DNA of 35,009 bases from Anaerolineaceae bacterium (GCA_017995665.1 JAGOIM010000001.1:3992-39000), one strand, 5' to 3'; shown: positions 15,444-24,249, counted from the stretch's first letter. The notes: a model not told the origin generated them from the sequence alone. Translations and numbers: made by a program.

Positions 15444-15516
15444 CAGGTCAGGTAGGAATCGAACCCACAGCCTCCGCTTTTGGAGAGCGGCGCTCTGCCA
15501 ATTGAGCTACTGACCT
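15444..15516 (-). tRNA. tRNA-Trp (anticodon CCA)
   Basis: A 73-base cloverleaf on the minus strand. The acceptor stem AGGTCAG pairs with CTGACCT, and the discriminator is G. The anticodon loop CTCCAAA lies in stem CCGCT/AGCGG and reads CCA. The T-arm has GGTTCGATTCC. The CCA tail is not encoded. It lies between rpmG and secE. Confidence 0.96.
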
Positions 15517-15519
15517 AAA

Positions 15520-15539
15520 AGCATCCTTTTCAGGATGCT
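15520..15539 (-). repeat. Hairpin at the rpmG 3' end
   Basis: AGCATCCT (15520-15527) pairs with AGGATGCT (15532-15539) over a four-base loop. It overlaps the rpmG stop codon and is followed on the minus strand by TTTTAG, then by the tRNA-Trp. A weak terminator or a processing signal for tRNA release would fit. Confidence 0.5.
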
Positions 15540-15708
15540 ATTTAACCTCACGATGCAACTTATGTGCGCGGCAGCGGGGGCAATACTTCTGCAATTCCAT
15601 GCGACCGGGGTCATTTCTGCGGTTCTTCACGGAAGTGTAATTACGTTCTTTACACTCTGTGCAAGCCAGATGAATGACTGGTCTGATATCTTTTTTCTTT
15701 GATGCCAT
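15538..15708 (-). CDS. rpmG: 50S ribosomal protein L33
   Basis: A 56-residue protein, ATG 15708 to TAG 15538-15540. It starts MASKKKDIRPVIHLACTECK and contains two CxxC pairs (Cys16/Cys19 and Cys43/Cys46), so this is the zinc-binding (C+) form of L33. It sits near the E site of the large subunit. It lies between tuf and tRNA-Trp, the usual location before secE-nusG. No strong ribosome binding site is seen, but a hairpin at 15720-15744 lies just upstream. Confidence 0.97.
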   Translation of the reverse strand: MASKKKDIRPVIHLACTECKERNYTSVKNRRNDPGRMELQKYCPRCRAHKLHREVK

Positions 15709-15719
15709 TTTAGTGTAAC

Positions 15720-15744
15720 ATGGCTGCCTGAATTAGGCAGCCAT
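15720..15744 (-). repeat. 10-bp hairpin between tuf and rpmG
   Basis: ATGGCTGCCT (15720-15729) pairs perfectly with AGGCAGCCAT (15735-15744) over GAATT. It lies 26 bases past the tuf stop and 11 bases before the rpmG start. No T-run follows, so it may set the ratio of tuf to downstream mRNA by processing or partial termination. Confidence 0.55.
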
Positions 15745-15770
15745 GATTCCTTCCTGAATTTCTAAATAAC

Positions 15771-16976
15771 CTACGCGATAATCTTGGTGATCTTACCAGC
15801 GCCGACAGTCAAGCCACCTTCGCGAATAGCGAATGAGGAACCGTCTTCAAGAGCGACTTTTTGGATCAGTTTGACGCGTAAACCGTCAACATTATCACCG
15901 GGCAAAACCATCTCAACGCCTTCGGGCAGGGTCACATCACCGGTAACATCGGTTGTGTGAACGTAGAACTGCGGGCGATAGCCGTTGAAGAAAGCACTGT
16001 GGCGGCCACCCTCTTCTTTAGTCAGAACGTAAACTGTACATTCAAACTCAGTGTGAGGAGTAATCGAGTTTGGTTTACACAAAACCATACCACGTTCAAC
16101 CTGTTCACGATCAATACCGCGAAGCAAGATACCAGCGTTGTCGCCAGCACGGCCTTCGTCCAATTGTTTGTGGAACATTTCAATACCGGTTGCAACGGTG
16201 GGCAGGGGTTTGTCCATCAAACCAACGATATCAACCTTGTCGTTCAGTCTCAAAGTACCGCGTTCGATACGACCGGTAACAACAGTGCCACGACCTTTGA
16301 TCGAGAAGACATCTTCGATGGGCATGAGGAAGTCTTTGTCGAAGTCACGAACTGGCTCTACAAAGTAATCATCAACAGCATCCATCAAATCGGCAATCGG
16401 TTTGTATTCGGGTGCGTTAGGATCGGTAGAAGTGCTGTCCAAAGCAACCTTGGCAGAACCGCGGATAATCGGAATTTCGTCTCCGGGGAAACCGTTTTTG
16501 CTCAAAAGTTCGCGAACTTCCATCTCAACAAGCTCGAGAAGTTCGGGGTCGTCCATCTGGTCGGTCTTGTTCAAGAAAACCAAAATGGAAGGAACTGCAA
16601 CCTGGCGTGCCAAAAGAACGTGTTCTTCGGTCTGGGGCATGGGGCCATCAGGAGCGGAGACAACGAGAATTGCGCCGTCGACCTGAGCAGCACCGGTGAT
16701 CATGTTTTTAATGTAGTCACGGTGACCGGGCATATCGACATGAGCATAATGGCGTTTTGCCGTTTCATATTCAACATGGGTAATGTTGATTGTAATACCA
16801 CGAGCCTTTTCTTCCGGAGCATTGTCAATAGAATCGTATGCGCGGAATTTACCAAAGCCACGCAACGCCTGGACTTTGGTGATAGCTGCGGTCAAAGTTG
16901 TCTTGCCATGATCAATATGACCCATCGTACCGATGTTCATATGTGGCTTTGAGCGTTCAAATTTTTGTTTCGCCAT
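15771..16976 (-). CDS. tuf: Elongation factor Tu
   Basis: A 401-residue EF-Tu. G-domain motifs are G1 GHIDHGKTTL (near residue 19), the RGITIN switch I segment, G3 DMPGH, G4 NKTD and a G5 GSA segment, followed by two beta-barrel domains ending VGAGKITKII. It delivers aminoacyl-tRNA to the ribosome. It lies after three tRNA genes and before rpmG, tRNA-Trp and secE, matching the arrangement around tufB in E. coli. The G1 loop has Ile (GHIDHGKT) where many bacteria have Val. Start ATG at 16976 has a CTCC-complement site (GGAGA) nearby. Confidence 0.99.
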   Translation of the reverse strand: MAKQKFERSKPHMNIGTMGHIDHGKTTLTAAITKVQALRGFGKFRAYDSIDNAPEEKARGITINITHVEYETAKRHYAHVDMPGHRDYIKNMITGAAQVDGAILVVSAPDGPMPQTEEHVLLARQVAVPSILVFLNKTDQMDDPELLELVEMEVRELLSKNGFPGDEIPIIRGSAKVALDSTSTDPNAPEYKPIADLMDAVDDYFVEPVRDFDKDFLMPIEDVFSIKGRGTVVTGRIERGTLRLNDKVDIVGLMDKPLPTVATGIEMFHKQLDEGRAGDNAGILLRGIDREQVERGMVLCKPNSITPHTEFECTVYVLTKEEGGRHSAFFNGYRPQFYVHTTDVTGDVTLPEGVEMVLPGDNVDGLRVKLIQKVALEDGSSFAIREGGLTVGAGKITKIIA

Positions 16977-17024
16977 CTTTTCTCCTTAAATAAAGACTAA
17001 ATATATTTTCTTTTTTTCGGCAAA

Positions 17025-17097
17025 AGCCCTCAATCGGATTTGAACCGATGACCTCATTCTTACCAAGAATGCGCTCTACCAGCTGAGCTATAAGGGC
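17025..17097 (-). tRNA. tRNA-Thr (anticodon GGU)
   Basis: A 73-base cloverleaf on the minus strand. Acceptor GCCCTTA pairs with TGAGGGC with one G-T pair. The anticodon loop TTGGTAA lies within CATTC/GAATG and reads GGT. The T-arm has GGTTCAAATCC. The CCA tail is not encoded. Confidence 0.96.
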
Positions 17098-17131
17098 AGC
17101 CGTGCAATCACACCACCGTTGTGGAGTGAAA

Positions 17132-17214
17132 TGGACAGTGAAGGATTCGAACCTCCGAAGGCGCCTGCCAGCTGATTTACAGTCAGCCCCCGTTGTCCAC
17201 TTGGGTAACTGTCC
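17132..17214 (-). tRNA. tRNA-Tyr (anticodon GUA)
   Basis: A class II tRNA of about 83 bases. Acceptor GGACAGT pairs with ACTGTCC, discriminator A. The anticodon loop CTGTAAA sits between GCTGA and TCAGC and reads GTA. A long variable arm (about 17230-17160 reading direction) with GGCAGGCGCC pairing confirms type II. The T-arm GGTTCGAATCC is intact. Confidence 0.96.
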
Positions 17215-17299
17215 ATGCTTTTTCCTTGGGCGTCGAGACTTACCCACTGGAGATTGTGATCCACTATTGTCAATCACAATCGCTAAAGAGTAAAACTTG

Positions 17300-17371
17300 A
17301 GCCGACGATGGGAATCGAACCCATAACCTACCACTTACAAGGCGGTTGCTCTACCATTGAGCTACGTCGGC
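17300..17371 (-). tRNA. tRNA-Thr (anticodon UGU)
   Basis: A 72-base cloverleaf on the minus strand. Acceptor GCCGACG pairs with CGTCGGC. The anticodon loop CTTGTAA lies within ACCGC/GTGGT and reads TGT. It is the first gene of the tRNA-tuf transcript, about 37 bases after the predicted transcription start. CCA is not encoded. Confidence 0.96.
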
Positions 17372-17414
17372 GCCCGGAAAATATTCTTTTATTAATGTAT
17401 TCTCAAGACTATAT

Positions 17415-17443
17415 AGTATATCAAAAATTGCACGCTTGCGCAA
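17415..17443 (-). promoter_or_regulatory. Promoter of the tRNA-tuf-ribosomal operon
   Basis: On the minus strand TTGCGC (17438-17443) and TATACT (17415-17420) are separated by exactly 17 bases. The predicted start lies near 17408, upstream of tRNA-Thr(UGU). The rest of the 249-base gap to holB holds no gene that I can see. Confidence 0.75.
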
Positions 17444-17604
17444 GGCTACTTAATAGTCCTTCAATTCCAAAGTGAGAGTTTATCAGAGGTAAACTCATTA
17501 GTCAAGCAATTCCTTACACGAAAACTGTCCGTTTCCGTATGAAAATCAATAGAAATTATTTTATCACTTGTCGCCTGAAAATGGGGACGACTTCCCAAGC
17601 TTCG

Positions 17605-17613
17605 TGGTAAAAT
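17605..17613 (+). promoter_or_regulatory. holB: Extended -10 of holB, leaderless
   Basis: TGGTAAAAT carries the TGN extension and a TAAAAT hexamer that ends seven bases before the ATG at 17621. The gap CTTGCCC has no ribosome binding site. Confidence 0.6.
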
Positions 17614-17620
17614 CTTGCCC

Positions 17621-18628
17621 ATGGATTGGTCAATTCTCGGTCATGAAACAGCGGTTCGTTTCCTCAAAAACCACTGCCAAAGTGATAAGACGCGTCATGC
17701 TTATCTTCTCACCGGCCCGGATGGCGTTGGGCGTGAAAGGCTGGCTTTGGCTTTCGTTAAAGCCCTCAATTGCCAAAACCCGCCTGCCGAAGCTGAGTTT
17801 TGTGACCAATGTCTGGCTTGCCGACAAATCAACGAAGAACGTTATCCCGATTTAACCATTTTACGGGTTGCCGAAGGAAGCAAAGACCTTAAAATCGATC
17901 AAATCCGCCAAATGCAGCAAAGTCTGGCTTTGGCTCCCTATCAATCGCGCTTTCGTGCTGTTTTGATTCCCGATTTTCAACGCGCAACAGTCGGCGCTTC
18001 CAACGCTCTGCTCAAATCTCTGGAAGAACCGCCGTCCCGGGCACTGATCATTTTGACTGCAGATGCGAAAGAAAGCTTGCTCGAAACCATCTCTTCTCGT
18101 TGTGAAGTGCTTCGCTTACGACCTTCTTCAATTATTGTTGTCGAAAACTTCTTAATCAATGAAAAAGGCATTTCTCCGGCTGTTGCCAAACGGCTTGCGC
18201 ATCTTTCCGGCGGACGGGTGGGCACGGCTTTGAACTATCTGGCTAATCCGGACCTTTTAGAAACATACGATGATGCTTTGGAAAATCTTGGCGATCTACT
18301 CAACAGTCGGCGCAGGGAGCGTTTGCAGTTCGTAGAACGCCTCCACCAACGAAAAACCAGCAATCGCGAAAGTTATAGCTTTCTCATCGCAACCTGGTTG
18401 ACTTTTTGGCGCGATTGCCTGATTCGCCACGAAAAAGCCGACATCCCCTTGGTTAATATTGAGCATGAAACGCTAATAAATCAAACTGCGCTTTCGCTTG
18501 AAAGCCGTCAAATTGAAACTATCCTCAAAAGTCATGAAAAGGCATTGACAGATTTGGATGCAAACCTCAATCCTCGTTTGGTGATTGAAAACCTGCTTCT
18601 AAAACTGCCAATTTTACAGCTTGCATAA
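17621..18628 (+). CDS. holB: DNA polymerase III subunit delta-prime
   Basis: A 335-residue AAA+ clamp-loader subunit. The Walker A-like loop TGPDGVGRERLAL (near residue 30) has Arg in place of the catalytic Lys, as is usual for the non-ATPase delta-prime. A zinc module follows, with cysteines in ALNC-x8-C-x2-C-x2-C (about residues 50-64). Sensor-1 type SSRCEVLRLRP is also visible. It stabilises the gamma complex that loads the beta clamp. I start at ATG 17621; a TTG at 17615 is two codons upstream. The stop overlaps the chrA start by one base (TAATG), so the two are probably co-translated although functionally unrelated. Confidence 0.93.
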   Translation: MDWSILGHETAVRFLKNHCQSDKTRHAYLLTGPDGVGRERLALAFVKALNCQNPPAEAEFCDQCLACRQINEERYPDLTILRVAEGSKDLKIDQIRQMQQSLALAPYQSRFRAVLIPDFQRATVGASNALLKSLEEPPSRALIILTADAKESLLETISSRCEVLRLRPSSIIVVENFLINEKGISPAVAKRLAHLSGGRVGTALNYLANPDLLETYDDALENLGDLLNSRRRERLQFVERLHQRKTSNRESYSFLIATWLTFWRDCLIRHEKADIPLVNIEHETLINQTALSLESRQIETILKSHEKALTDLDANLNPRLVIENLLLKLPILQLA

Positions 18629-19836
18629 TGGAAGAGATCCAAAAACCCGAACCCACTCAAGAAACTGAAAAATTGCCTCCGCTTAGAACGCGCCTAATAG
18701 AGCTCTTCCTGGCTACTTTGAAAATCGGGATGACCAGTTTTGGAGCGCCAACCGCTCACGTCGCCATGATGGAACGCGAATTCGTCCGTAAAAGAAAGTG
18801 GATTAGCGAAGAGGTTTTCCTCGACCTTCTCTCGGCTGCCAATTTGATTCCGGGTCCAAATGCCAGCGAAACCTGTTATCACGTCGGCTATATTCGAGCC
18901 GGCTATCCGGGACTTTTGGTTGCCGGCTTGGGCTTTATCGCTCCCGCCTTTCTGATCAGCCTGGTGATAGCTTATTTTTACATGGCATACGGCAGCCTGC
19001 CCCAAATTGAGGGCTTATTTTATATTCTCAATCCACTCGTTTTGGCGATCGTCCTTGAAACCACCTTCAGCCTTGGCAAAACCAGTTTAAAAGGCTGGAA
19101 GCAAATCCTAATTTTTGTTTTAGCGATTGTTGCGAAACTTCTCGGAGTGAATGAAGCGCTGATCCTGATTGGTGGCGGTTTTGTTGGTGTTCTCTTGCAT
19201 CATGTCTTGGAAAAACCGAAAAATGGCATGCCTCCGACACAACTTCTGATGTCTCTGCTCCCCATCCCCGGATTGAGCACTTTCCTTGTCCAAGCCGTTG
19301 AAAAAGTTCAGGCGACATTCTCAAGCATATTTCTTTATTTCTTGCGGACAGGTTCGGTTCTCTTTGGCTCTTCATTGGTCTTATTTGCCTTAATCGAAGA
19401 AGACGTGGTCAACCGATTTGGCTGGCTGACTTCACAACAACTGACCGATGCCATCGCCCTCGGTCAAATAACCCCGGGTCCGGTGCTCTCTGCCAGCACA
19501 TTCGTCGGCTACATTGCCGGCGGTTTTGGCGGAGGGATTGCGGCAACCCTCGGTGTCTTTTTGCCCTCCTTCATTATTGTTGCTATCACCGCTCCTCTGG
19601 TAAAAAAACTACGCGAAAATCATCTGACCGGCAGTTTCCTTAAAGGAATCAATCCGGCTGTTGTTGCCATGATTCTTTTTGTTTGTATCAGCCTCGGGCA
19701 AAACGCCTTGGTCGATATCTGGACCTGGCTGGCATTGATTGCCGGTTTGGCTGTCCTTTTCTTCACTGAAGCTCAGCCTTATGTCTTGATCCTGGCTGGC
19801 TTAGCCATTGGAATTTTGAGAATCGTTTTCCTCTAA
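18628..19836 (+). CDS. chrA: Chromate transporter, CHR family, two-domain
   Basis: A 402-residue membrane protein made of two homologous CHR halves, each with about six membrane segments. The N-terminal half carries FGAPTAHVAMMEREFV and NLIPGPNASE; the C-terminal half carries a similar FGSSLVLFALIEEDVV followed by ITPGPVLSASTFVGYIAGG. Long-chain CHR proteins export chromate, probably by proton-coupled antiport, at the cytoplasmic membrane, though many family members have untested substrates. It directly overlaps holB by one base and is followed by pcrA after 51 bases. No chromate regulator is adjacent. Confidence 0.93.
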   Translation: MEEIQKPEPTQETEKLPPLRTRLIELFLATLKIGMTSFGAPTAHVAMMEREFVRKRKWISEEVFLDLLSAANLIPGPNASETCYHVGYIRAGYPGLLVAGLGFIAPAFLISLVIAYFYMAYGSLPQIEGLFYILNPLVLAIVLETTFSLGKTSLKGWKQILIFVLAIVAKLLGVNEALILIGGGFVGVLLHHVLEKPKNGMPPTQLLMSLLPIPGLSTFLVQAVEKVQATFSSIFLYFLRTGSVLFGSSLVLFALIEEDVVNRFGWLTSQQLTDAIALGQITPGPVLSASTFVGYIAGGFGGGIAATLGVFLPSFIIVAITAPLVKKLRENHLTGSFLKGINPAVVAMILFVCISLGQNALVDIWTWLALIAGLAVLFFTEAQPYVLILAGLAIGILRIVFL

Positions 19837-19869
19837 GTTCCTTAAATTTTCTGAGGGCTTGCCCGGCTT

Positions 19870-19878
19870 TGGTACAAT
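19870..19878 (+). promoter_or_regulatory. pcrA: Extended -10 of pcrA
   Basis: TGGTACAAT carries the TGN extension and a TACAAT hexamer that ends nine bases before the ATG at 19888. The gap shows no ribosome binding site, so a leaderless or very short leader is likely. Confidence 0.55.
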
Positions 19879-19887
19879 TCCATAACT

Positions 19888-22083
19888 ATGGAAGATTTAC
19901 TCGAAAAGCTCAACCCCCAACAACAACTCGCAGTTGCTGCCCCTCCCGGACCCACCCTTGTTTTGGCCGGTCCCGGTTCGGGCAAAACGCGCGTTTTAAC
20001 CTATCGAATTGCTTACCTGATTAGCGTCCTAAACGTTCCTGCCTGGAATATTTTGTCGGTAACTTTCACCAATAAAGCTGCCGCACAAATGGGCGATCGT
20101 GTTTCGCGATTGATTGGCGACCATGCCGATGGCATCTGGTTGGGCACATTTCATTCCATTTGCGGGAGAATTTTACGCCGCGAAGCTGACCTTTTGCCGG
20201 TCAACAAAAATTTTGTGATTTTCGACACGGACGATCAGACATCCTTAATAAAACAAATTTTGCGCGATAACAACCTTGACGAAAAGCTTTATAAGCCCAA
20301 CTCTCTGCTTGCGGCAATTTCGAACGCTAAAAATGATCTCATTTCCCCCGAAAATTTCCCGGCAAAAGATTTCCGCGAAGAGCAAACCAAACGGATTTAC
20401 ATGCTCTATCAGCAGCGCCTGATTCAAAACAACGCCATGGATTTCGACGACATGCTTGTTTATACCAATTATCTTTTCGATAATTTCCCGGTTGTTCGTG
20501 ACACCTATGCGCATAAATTTGAGCACATTCTGGTCGATGAATTTCAGGACACAAACTATTCGCAATATGCAATTTTGCGCCAACTCGCCAGTAAGCATAA
20601 AAATCTTTATGTCGTCGGTGATGAAGACCAGTCGATTTATCGCTGGCGCGGTGCCGATTATCGCAATATCAACCGCTTCAAAACCGATTTCAAAAACGCA
20701 AACGTAATTTTGCTCGAACAAAATTATCGCTCCACCCAAATCATTTTGGACAGTGCCATGGCAGTAATTAATCACAATGCCAACCGGACGCAAAAGAAGC
20801 TTTTCACCCGTTCGGACACGGGCGATAAATTGCGTCTGATTGTTGCCGAAGATGACCGTCATGAAGCCGAATTGATTCTTACCGATATCGCCAGCGGCAT
20901 TAAAGCCGGAAGAAATCCGGGCGATTACGCTATCATGTACCGCATGAACGCTCAAAGCCGAATTTTAGAAGAAGCTTTCAGGCGTGAAGGGCTAAATTAT
21001 CGCTTGGTCGGTGCCCAACGTTTTTATGGGCGCAAGGAAGTACGCGATATGATTGCCTTTATGCGCCTGGTTTATAACCCGATGGACGAAGTCAGCCTGC
21101 GCCGCGTTATCAACCTGCCACCACGTGGAATTGGCGACAAAACGGTGCAAAACCTGGTCAGCCTTGCCCAAAGGAGCGGTTTTAGCGCCGGAGAAACGCT
21201 GCTTAACCTGCTAAATCCAAACAGTTCGGCTGTGGCAGGACTGGGGAAAAGTGCTGATAAATTGCTTGGCTTTGCCAAAATGCTTACAAACTGGCGCAGC
21301 ATTGCGCAGGAAAACAGCCTAAGCACGCTTTATGACCGGATTTTGGCGGATACCGATTTTGAAAACCACATTCGCGATAAAAGCGAAGAAGGGCAGGATC
21401 GCTGGGAAAACCTTATGGAGCTGCGTTTGGTTGTTTTGGAATACGATACCAGAGGGCTTCAGGAGTTTTTAGAATCGATGGCTTTGGTTGCCGACCAGGA
21501 TACGCTGCCGGAAGATTTGGATGCCCCCACCATGCTCACTTTGCATGCCGCCAAAGGACTGGAGTTTGAACGGGTCTATATCGTCGGGCTGGACGAAATG
21601 GTCTTACCGCACAGCCGTTCCCGTGATGAACCTGAAGAGTTGGCAGAGGAACGCCGATTGTTCTATGTTGGCATAACCCGTGCCCGTAAGAAGCTGACGC
21701 TAAGTCGTGCTATGCGTCGTCGCAGCCCCTATGGCACTTATGAAGACATGGTCGCTTCGCGCTTTTTGAAGGATATCCCCGAATATTTGATCAATGAAGA
21801 TATCTATGCCCAACCACGCAGCCAAAGTTTCAGTTGGAATGGCGACCGAGAGAGTTCACGTTGGGAAAGCCCCTCCGGCTTCCGAAATAATGCCCGGATT
21901 CCGCTTGACACTCCCAAAGCAACAAAATATAAGAGTGGTATGCAAGTGCGTCATGGGACCTATGGCAGAGGCGTGGTTAAAAGCAGCAAACTCGAACAAG
22001 GCGACGAAACGGTTGAAGTTTATTTTGAAGGCTATGGTCTAAAAGCCCTGATTGCCTCCTTGGCAAAACTTGAGATCCTTTAA
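19888..22083 (+). CDS. pcrA: ATP-dependent DNA helicase PcrA/UvrD
   Basis: A 731-residue superfamily 1A helicase. Motif I is AGPGSGKTRVL (near residue 30), motif II DEFQDTN, motif III GDEDQSIYRWRGAD, motif IV QNYRS, motif V TLHAAKGLEFERVYIVG, and motif VI VGITRARKKL. The C-terminus keeps a region with PGM-like RHGTYGRGVV ending in a short Tudor-like fold (GDETVEVYFEGYG), as in PcrA, which binds RNA polymerase. It unwinds 3' to 5' and acts in nucleotide-excision and mismatch repair and in replication. Its own -10 suggests separate transcription from holB-chrA. Confidence 0.96.
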   Translation: MEDLLEKLNPQQQLAVAAPPGPTLVLAGPGSGKTRVLTYRIAYLISVLNVPAWNILSVTFTNKAAAQMGDRVSRLIGDHADGIWLGTFHSICGRILRREADLLPVNKNFVIFDTDDQTSLIKQILRDNNLDEKLYKPNSLLAAISNAKNDLISPENFPAKDFREEQTKRIYMLYQQRLIQNNAMDFDDMLVYTNYLFDNFPVVRDTYAHKFEHILVDEFQDTNYSQYAILRQLASKHKNLYVVGDEDQSIYRWRGADYRNINRFKTDFKNANVILLEQNYRSTQIILDSAMAVINHNANRTQKKLFTRSDTGDKLRLIVAEDDRHEAELILTDIASGIKAGRNPGDYAIMYRMNAQSRILEEAFRREGLNYRLVGAQRFYGRKEVRDMIAFMRLVYNPMDEVSLRRVINLPPRGIGDKTVQNLVSLAQRSGFSAGETLLNLLNPNSSAVAGLGKSADKLLGFAKMLTNWRSIAQENSLSTLYDRILADTDFENHIRDKSEEGQDRWENLMELRLVVLEYDTRGLQEFLESMALVADQDTLPEDLDAPTMLTLHAAKGLEFERVYIVGLDEMVLPHSRSRDEPEELAEERRLFYVGITRARKKLTLSRAMRRRSPYGTYEDMVASRFLKDIPEYLINEDIYAQPRSQSFSWNGDRESSRWESPSGFRNNARIPLDTPKATKYKSGMQVRHGTYGRGVVKSSKLEQGDETVEVYFEGYGLKALIASLAKLEIL

Positions 22084-22175
22084 GCTCTAATCTTACTCAA
22101 GGATTGCCTTCGACTTCTTGCTGACATTTTCCGCTTTTCACCTCCTCCTCCGTTATCTTTACAACAGGAAGAAAA

Positions 22176-22739
22176 ATGATTGGAGCCTTTATGGACAATT
22201 TTGAGGACAAAGCGGCACAAGCAGAGAAAATAAAGGGCATAATTTTAGCTTCCAAAAAAGACCCAGCTGCTTTTTATCCGCTTTATTTGGAGTATGTCGA
22301 CAATGTTTACTATTATGTCCTCTCCAGAATTCCTTCCCATCAGGATGCAGAAGATATAACCGCAGAAGTTTTCACCAGGGCAATCAATCATCTGAATCGC
22401 TATAAAGAAGAAGGCAATTTTCTTGCCTGGCTGCTCACCATCGCCCGCAACTTGACTTTCGATCATTATCGAAATCGTGATAATCATTGGCTGGAGCTTT
22501 CTGAACTTCCTCTTCCAAACGAAGAGTTTGAATTCGAGGTGGAAGATAGACTCCTCTTGAAATCCAAACTCAAACAACTACCCCCTGAGCAATTAGAGAT
22601 TTTGGTCTTGCGCTATAACGCAAGGCTTACTTTTTTGGAAATATCAAAATTTCTTGGCAAAAAAGAAGATGCTGTTCGTAAAGCGCACAATAAAATCATC
22701 GGCTCACTTCGTTCCCAAATGGAGGTTTTAGATGACTGA
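22176..22739 (+). CDS. ECF-type RNA polymerase sigma factor
   Basis: A 187-residue sigma-70 family protein with regions 2 and 4 only. Region 2 runs from about residue 30 (PLYLEYVDNVYYYVLSRIPSHQDAEDITAEVF) to WLLTIARNLTFDHYR. Region 4 includes LPPEQLEILVLRY, ARLTFLEISKFLGKKEDAVRKAHNKIIGSL, a typical helix-turn-helix. The ATG at 22176 has AGGAAG upstream; a second ATG at 22191 has GGAG before it and could be the start. The stop overlaps the next gene by eight bases (ATGACTGA). That next gene has one membrane span and a large outer domain, so it probably restrains this sigma factor. Confidence 0.9.
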   Translation: MIGAFMDNFEDKAAQAEKIKGIILASKKDPAAFYPLYLEYVDNVYYYVLSRIPSHQDAEDITAEVFTRAINHLNRYKEEGNFLAWLLTIARNLTFDHYRNRDNHWLELSELPLPNEEFEFEVEDRLLLKSKLKQLPPEQLEILVLRYNARLTFLEISKFLGKKEDAVRKAHNKIIGSLRSQMEVLDD

Positions 22740-24177
22740 AAACTTTGACAAACATGAGATGAACCTTGAAAAGATCTTCGATTATTCCTTGAACAATCAG
22801 ATAAAAGAGCAAATATGGCAGGCTGTTGAAAGAAAAAATGAACAATCAAAGAGAAAGCAAAGCTTCAGGCTTAAATTTTCCCTGGCTGTTCTGGGCGTTT
22901 TGACGATTGTTTTTCTTGCCCTCGGACCAAAAGAAGTCTTTGCACAGATTCGCGCATGGCTAATCCCAAACTATCGGCCAATTAGCCAATTAGAGGATCA
23001 AATTTTATCCCCAGTTGTTGATTTTGAAGAAGAAAGCCCCGGAGAAACACTCAAACTCAGCCTGCTATCAGCTATAAGTACTAATGATGAGCTCAAAATT
23101 GTGGTCGATGTCCGTGGCTTCGACCCAAAAAGTTTCGATGATAGAACTCCTCGGCATTTTGAGCAAGCTTATATTATTCTGCCGGATGGGAAAAGAATCG
23201 ATTCCATCGGTTCCAGTTTTGAGTATGGAAATGATACTACGGACTTTGTTTTAGAAATGGACTTTCCGGCGATTGGCAAGTTTGACGGTGAAGAAATTCA
23301 ACTTTTCATTCCTGATTTACCATTCAAAGAAAATCCTTTTGAACAAGCCTGGAAAACCAGCTTGGTCGTTGAGGCAATTGATTACGAAAAGCAAACACCG
23401 GAAGTCGAGCCAAACTTCATCAATTTAAGCGGCGAAGCTCCCTTTACCACTATCGGAGCGGAAGGACTTAGCGCTGAAATTATTAAAATCAAGCAGTTAC
23501 CAGCCAAAGAAACGGAACTCACCGTTAAAGTCAATTTACCCGAGTCATTCTATCTAATGAAATCAACCACGTTTTGGCAATTGACTGATGATCAGGGCTT
23601 TGGCCATCCCCTGGATTACGCGGTAGTTTATTGCGAAAATTCTTCCCCAAACACCAAGTGCCCGCCTGACGAAATTCAACTCAAATTCAAACCAGCCCTT
23701 CCGGGGAATCGCAGCTACACATTACGTATTTCACGTATCAACATGGCCTTGATTACTGACTCTGATTTTTATGTGGTTGACGGCGAGCCACGATTAAAGA
23801 CTTTTCTAACCGTTGAATTTCCTCAAGACTACCAAGCCGGTGATTTTATCACCATAGACCAATGGCATAAGTTCGGTCCATATGATATCCATATTTTGGG
23901 AATTGAAATCCTCCAGGTTCGAGAAGATTCCGTCCGTTTTCGCTTCGTAATGCAGAGTCCCCAGGCAGTTGGACCCTTAGCACTTTGCATAAACAGGGTC
24001 GGAGGAGGCAGCTGCTCTGGTGAATCGAGGGATGGATTAATCCCTCCTGACCCTGAAGAATACCGGTATTTTTATAACAACGCTGCAACGAAACTAAGTG
24101 GACCGGTCGAATTTTACTTGTCTTCACTAATCATTGAAGAATGGACTGACTTGCATTTGGAATTCAGTCTGGATTAA
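22732..24177 (+). CDS. Membrane-anchored protein, putative anti-sigma partner (DUF4179-like)
   Basis: A 481-residue bitopic protein. A cytoplasmic N-terminus of about 40 residues with a charged QAVERKNEQSKRKQ stretch precedes one membrane span (FSLAVLGVLTIVFLAL). The remaining 410 residues are predicted extracytoplasmic and beta-rich, with a DUF4179-like look (LSAISTNDELKIVVDVRG). No zinc ligand pattern (HxxxCxxC) of classic ZAS anti-sigma factors is visible in the N-terminus. The eight-base overlap with the ECF sigma gene is the main reason to call it the partner. It may sense envelope or surface signals. Function is inferred from context. Confidence 0.5.
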   Translation: MTENFDKHEMNLEKIFDYSLNNQIKEQIWQAVERKNEQSKRKQSFRLKFSLAVLGVLTIVFLALGPKEVFAQIRAWLIPNYRPISQLEDQILSPVVDFEEESPGETLKLSLLSAISTNDELKIVVDVRGFDPKSFDDRTPRHFEQAYIILPDGKRIDSIGSSFEYGNDTTDFVLEMDFPAIGKFDGEEIQLFIPDLPFKENPFEQAWKTSLVVEAIDYEKQTPEVEPNFINLSGEAPFTTIGAEGLSAEIIKIKQLPAKETELTVKVNLPESFYLMKSTTFWQLTDDQGFGHPLDYAVVYCENSSPNTKCPPDEIQLKFKPALPGNRSYTLRISRINMALITDSDFYVVDGEPRLKTFLTVEFPQDYQAGDFITIDQWHKFGPYDIHILGIEILQVREDSVRFRFVMQSPQAVGPLALCINRVGGGSCSGESRDGLIPPDPEEYRYFYNNAATKLSGPVEFYLSSLIIEEWTDLHLEFSLD

Positions 24178-24218
24178 AAATCCTGGCAGGCAAAGAGCCT
24201 TCACATTTGGAATCTAAG

Positions 24219-24249
24219 CTCCTTCCTTACCGCTATAATAAGGAAGGAG
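24219..24249 (+). promoter_or_regulatory. Inverted repeat embedding a -10 hexamer and ribosome binding site
   Basis: CTCCTTCCTTA (24219-24229) pairs perfectly with TAAGGAAGGAG (24239-24249) across CCGCTATAA. TATAAT (24234-24239) begins in the loop, and the AAGGAGG of the next gene lies in the right arm. Transcripts made upstream would hide the site, while those starting near 24246 would not. Confidence 0.65.

Noticed and set aside
15957..16952. A 331-codon open frame on the plus strand across tuf
   Set aside because: It is the antisense shadow of EF-Tu, whose frame and motifs are complete on the minus strand. No ribosome binding site or recognisable domain is present.
20245..20955. A 236-codon minus-strand frame inside pcrA
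   Set aside because: It is antisense to a helicase with all motifs intact and has no domain of its own.
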